Below, one piece after another: positions 61,583-64,000 of a DNA stretch of 64,000 nt. A program made the position numbers and the translations under genes. Below the pieces are notes generated by a model. That model did no database searches. It had not been told where the DNA came from and worked only from the letters and a program-made list of their open reading frames with translations. Every line of letters starts with the position of its first letter. Position 1 is the stretch's first letter. The stretch is from Sutcliffiella deserti (GTDB lineage Bacteria > Bacillota > Bacilli > Bacillales > Bacillaceae_I): assembly GCF_020037475.1 (NCBI RefSeq), contig NZ_JAIQDB010000001.1, positions 620,001 to 684,000 on the forward strand, in the 5' to 3' direction.

Positions 61583-62920
61583 CTATTTAGCAACATTCGC
61601 CGCTACTTGTACAGCATCCCAGACGGTGGCATATGGGGGAGCATAACTTAGATCCAGCATGGCAATATTGTCGGTTGTTAAGTTACATGTAATGGCGGTT
61701 GCTAATATATCTATTCGTTTAGCAACAGTTTCATCTTCTCCTATTATCTGAGCACCTAATAATACCTTTGTTTCCGGTTGATAAACAAGCTTAATATTTA
61801 GCGGCTTCGCAGCAGGGTAATAAGAGGCATGGCTATTTGCTTCGACTTTTACTGTTTGCACCATAATATTTTCTTTCTCAGCCTCTTTTTCAGTTAGCCC
61901 GGTCATTGCAGCAGTCCATTCGAGAATTTTCACAACATTGGTTCCAAGTATTCCTGGAAAGATTGCTTTGTTTCCTGCAATATTCTCTGCTGCCACTCTT
62001 CCATGTTTATTTGCTGTCGTGCCAAGAGCAATATTGACCGGTTTCTTAAGAAGCAAATGGTTACTAGTTGCACAGTCACCAGCAGCATAGATGGAAGAAA
62101 TATTTGTTTGTTGTTGGGAGTTAACAACAATCGCTCCATTTTCCAACATATCTAGACCAATGTTTTCAACAAATTCTGTATTCGGTTTGTTTCCTATATT
62201 AACTATAACAGCGTCTGCTCGATAATTCCCTTTATCAGTGACTACCTCCGTGACCTTATCACCTGAAATTTTTAATTCCTTCACTTCTTCACTAGTATAA
62301 AGATTCACCCGGTCTTTTAAAGACTCCTCTATTAACGTTACCATGTCTTGGTCATAGTTGGGAAGTATGTGAGGTTGTAATTCTATGACAGTTATCTCTT
62401 TAGCTAGTTCCACCATCGTCTCAACTAGCTCCATCCCAATATAGCCTCCGCCAATTATAACGACCTTTTTTATAGAAGGTTCTTGAAAGAATTTCCGCAT
62501 GGCTATTCCATCTTTGATTGTTTTTAATGTAAAAACATTTGAAGCGTTTTTTGGTACAAATGGTGGCTTGATCGGTTTTGATCCTGTCGCAATTAAGAGA
62601 GTACTATATTTTACAACGTTCGTTATACCTGCCTTAATGTCTAAAACCTCAATTTCCTTCGTGCTTTTATTAACTTTTTTTACTTCATGTTGGATCTTAA
62701 CTTCAATTTTATGCTTTTGAAAATCCTCTACTGAGCGCGCTAAAAGGTCTTTGTAGTTTTCTGTTACTCCGGAAATATAATAAGGAAGTCCACATGCACC
62801 ATATGAAATATGTTCATCTTTTTCATACACGGTTATTTTAATATCTTCACGTAAGCGGCGAAGTTTTGCAGCAGCGCTCATTCCGCCTGCAACTCCCCCA
62901 ATTATAACGACATGTTCCAT
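61583..62920 (-). CDS. CoA-disulfide reductase-like FAD/NAD(P)H oxidoreductase
   Basis: The 445-residue flavoprotein is of the pyridine nucleotide-disulfide family. FAD-binding VVIIGGVAGGMSAAAKLRRL (about 4-23) is followed by the single-Cys active site YGACGLPYYIS (Cys43) typical of CoA-disulfide reductases and NADH oxidases. It also has NAD-binding VVIIGGGYIGMEL (about 152) and a second FAD motif YAAGDCATS. It ends without the rhodanese domain of the long forms. It probably keeps CoA thiols reduced. The start has GGGGGAAG. Confidence 0.92.
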   Translation of the reverse strand: MEHVVIIGGVAGGMSAAAKLRRLREDIKITVYEKDEHISYGACGLPYYISGVTENYKDLLARSVEDFQKHKIEVKIQHEVKKVNKSTKEIEVLDIKAGITNVVKYSTLLIATGSKPIKPPFVPKNASNVFTLKTIKDGIAMRKFFQEPSIKKVVIIGGGYIGMELVETMVELAKEITVIELQPHILPNYDQDMVTLIEESLKDRVNLYTSEEVKELKISGDKVTEVVTDKGNYRADAVIVNIGNKPNTEFVENIGLDMLENGAIVVNSQQQTNISSIYAAGDCATSNHLLLKKPVNIALGTTANKHGRVAAENIAGNKAIFPGILGTNVVKILEWTAAMTGLTEKEAEKENIMVQTVKVEANSHASYYPAAKPLNIKLVYQPETKVLLGAQIIGEDETVAKRIDILATAITCNLTTDNIAMLDLSYAPPYATVWDAVQVAANVAK

Positions 62921-63037
62921 CCATCTTCCCCCTAATTAACTAATTGCTATAACCATTATATTCCCTCATCACCTGTGAAATACACATAGGAAATGTGTAA
63001 ACGACTTCAGTATAAAAATATTAATTTAAACTTAAAC

Positions 63038-63074
63038 AAAAAAAGCACTAAAGTAATTTCTACTCTAGTGCCAA
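63038..63074 (-). terminator. Terminator after mtnD
   Basis: GGCACTAGAGTAGAAATT...ACTTTAGTGC followed by TTTTTTTG on the minus strand, ten bases after the mtnD stop. Confidence 0.85.
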
Positions 63075-63081
63075 AAAAAAG

Positions 63082-63615
63082 TTAACCCTTCATTTCTTCG
63101 TTTTCGTATATAGGTACCCACCCTTCCGTTGTTACAAAGATTCGAATGGCTACAACCTTTCTATCCTCCATCAGTGTAAAATAATGGCGAACATTAGGCG
63201 GGACCGATATTAAGTCACCTGGTTCCAACTCTACATCAAAAAAGCTGCCCGCTTTTCCCTGTATGACAAAGATTCCATGACCACTCACAATATAACGTAC
63301 TTCATCGTCAGTATGGTGATGCTCTTTATTAAAATTCTGTAAAAGCTGATCTAAATTTGGTGTGGAATCTGACAAAGAAATAACATCTTGTGCCTGATAT
63401 CCTCTACGTAAAGATATGTCGGACATTTCCTGTTGATAAACAGTTAAGATTTCTTCTTTTTCCTCTAAAGTTAACGCATAATTTTCTTGAAGATGTTGAG
63501 GTAGTTTTGCAACGTCCCATTTTTCATAGATTACCTCATTCTTTGTAAGAAAAGCCTCAACCTCTTTTTGTTCTATAATTCTTTCACCTGTTTCATGTAA
63601 TCTTATTTGCGCCAT
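63082..63615 (-). CDS. mtnD: Acireductone dioxygenase MtnD
   Basis: MtnD oxidises acireductone to the keto acid of methionine and formate (Fe form) in methionine salvage. The 177-residue cupin has the metal site EHHHTDDEVRY (His99, His101, Glu105) and His144 (PPNVRHYF). The C-terminal RIFVTTEGWVPIY is usual for the family. It lies downstream of mtnB, 98 bases after its stop, as in Bacillus mtn operons. It is followed by a strong terminator. Confidence 0.96.
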   Translation of the reverse strand: MAQIRLHETGERIIEQKEVEAFLTKNEVIYEKWDVAKLPQHLQENYALTLEEKEEILTVYQQEMSDISLRRGYQAQDVISLSDSTPNLDQLLQNFNKEHHHTDDEVRYIVSGHGIFVIQGKAGSFFDVELEPGDLISVPPNVRHYFTLMEDRKVVAIRIFVTTEGWVPIYENEEMKG

Positions 63616-63647
63616 CCCTTTTTCCTCCTTACATTCTTCTTTATATT

Positions 63648-63692
63648 AGGCTATTTTCGCTTTGATTGTTGCTTTTACGTAAGAGGTACCAC
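63648..63692 (-). repeat. Repeat A fragment between mtnB and mtnD
   Basis: On the minus strand TACCTCTTACGTAAAAGCAA, then ATCAAAGCGAAAATAGCC, matches the end of the long copies. Confidence 0.6.
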
Positions 63693-63713
63693 TATTATAA
63701 TCATATATTTAAT

Positions 63714-64000
63714 TTAACTTAACTGAACTTGAGTAGATGCTGTGACGCAATTTCTTACACTTAATAGTTTAAGGTGGTAAGAGAATAAGAACTCCCACGC
63801 TTCCAAGAATTTTTTGGCATCAAAAGCAGTCTTTCCCCAAACGGTAATTCCGTGATTTTGAATTAAAACCGCTCCTGAGTCACCGTGTACATGCTTTGAG
63901 AATTCTGAAGCCAGCGTTGGAATGTCTGCATGATTTTTTATAATAGGAATTTTCACAACGGCATTTTCCTCCCAAATACCGAATGCCTTGATGATCTCAT
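63714..64000 (-). CDS. mtnB: Methylthioribulose-1-phosphate dehydratase MtnB, N-terminus beyond window
   Basis: The frame is open to the right edge (95 residues visible: [12 protein letters not shown], then [18 protein letters not shown]). The class II aldolase-type core [20 protein letters not shown] contains the zinc-binding His. The end [14 protein letters not shown] matches MtnB. It dehydrates methylthioribulose-1-phosphate in methionine salvage. The gene order (mtnB then mtnD at the end of the operon) supports the call. The internal GTG near 63956 is not taken as the start. Confidence 0.9.
   Translation of the reverse strand, partial: EIIKAFGIWEENAVVKIPIIKNHADIPTLASEFSKHVHGDSGAVLIQNHGITVWGKTAFDAKKFLEAWEFLFSYHLKLLSVRNCVTASTQVQLS

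Noticed and set aside
61930-62139. Additional minus-strand frame inside the flavoprotein gene
   Set aside because: Out-of-frame shadow of the reductase coding sequence.

Overview
The window is AT-rich, densely coded DNA from a spore-forming member of the Bacillaceae. The evidence is a complete gerA-type germinant-receptor operon, two Spo0E-type phosphatases, a YjcZ-type mini-protein, HutP control of histidine use, HemAT, strong AGGAGG-type ribosome binding sites, and T-box and preQ1-I leaders. Several genes (queCDEF, ykvI, ykvS, a DUF1232/YkvA-type gene, an MhqR-like regulator) match the ykv region of Bacillus subtilis. The species cannot be fixed from the sequence alone. No tRNA, rRNA, CRISPR array, prophage or intact transposase gene was seen.

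Layout. 1-3.5 kb: a NarL-type sensor kinase running off the left edge, the decayed 3' end of a second kinase, and a beta-hydroxyacid dehydrogenase. 3.6-9.9 kb: the histidine-degradation operon hutP-hutH-hutU-hutI-hutG with an attenuator after hutP. 10-19 kb: HemAT oxygen sensor, a BsuPI-domain lipoprotein, a one-chain ECF sigma/anti-sigma membrane protein, a LysM/NlpC-P60 cell-wall hydrolase, a YjcZ mini-protein, a 39-residue peptide coupled to a membrane protein, and a hydrolase. 19-28 kb: Spo0E-like protein, T-box plus a second-type arginyl-tRNA synthetase, and a GntR/ABC-transporter operon of the Ytr type with an operator-like palindrome. 28-35 kb: three small membrane proteins and the operon gerA-like, gerB-like, gerC-like plus a nucleoside hydrolase. 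36-41 kb: YkvS, a tandem AbrB-fold protein, an epimerase-like protein and queCDEF under a preQ1-I riboswitch. 41-50 kb: DUF2254, CPBP protease, an orphan F0-c-like protein, YkvI, a secreted protein with a hairpin over its start, a deacetylase lipoprotein and a MurE paralogue. 50-58 kb: M3 peptidase, MarR regulator, 5'-nucleotidase and phnD-phnC-phnE-phnE behind PhoP-box-like repeats. 58-64 kb: ZIP transporter, second Spo0E-like protein, DUF1232 and divergent deacetylase genes, a CBS-domain protein, a CoA-disulfide-reductase-like flavoprotein, and mtnD/mtnB at the right edge.

Functionally the window mixes nutrient scavenging (histidine, phosphonate or phosphite, nucleotides, methylthioribose salvage), envelope maintenance and sporulation/germination. 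Between the genes lie at least three dispersed repeat families. The clearest is a roughly 180-bp MITE-like element with GGCTCTGTTAAA-type terminal inverted repeats; two copies are flanked by perfect 8-bp direct repeats and two more by 7-of-8 repeats. A second is a roughly 185-bp element with two long copies and several fragments. The third is a 25-bp motif with a GGGG..CCCC palindrome placed next to gene ends. The best candidates for follow-up are the fused sigma/anti-sigma protein, the germinant receptor with its nucleoside hydrolase, the MITE family, the que leader, the start-codon hairpin at 47.2 kb, and the F0-c-like protein.
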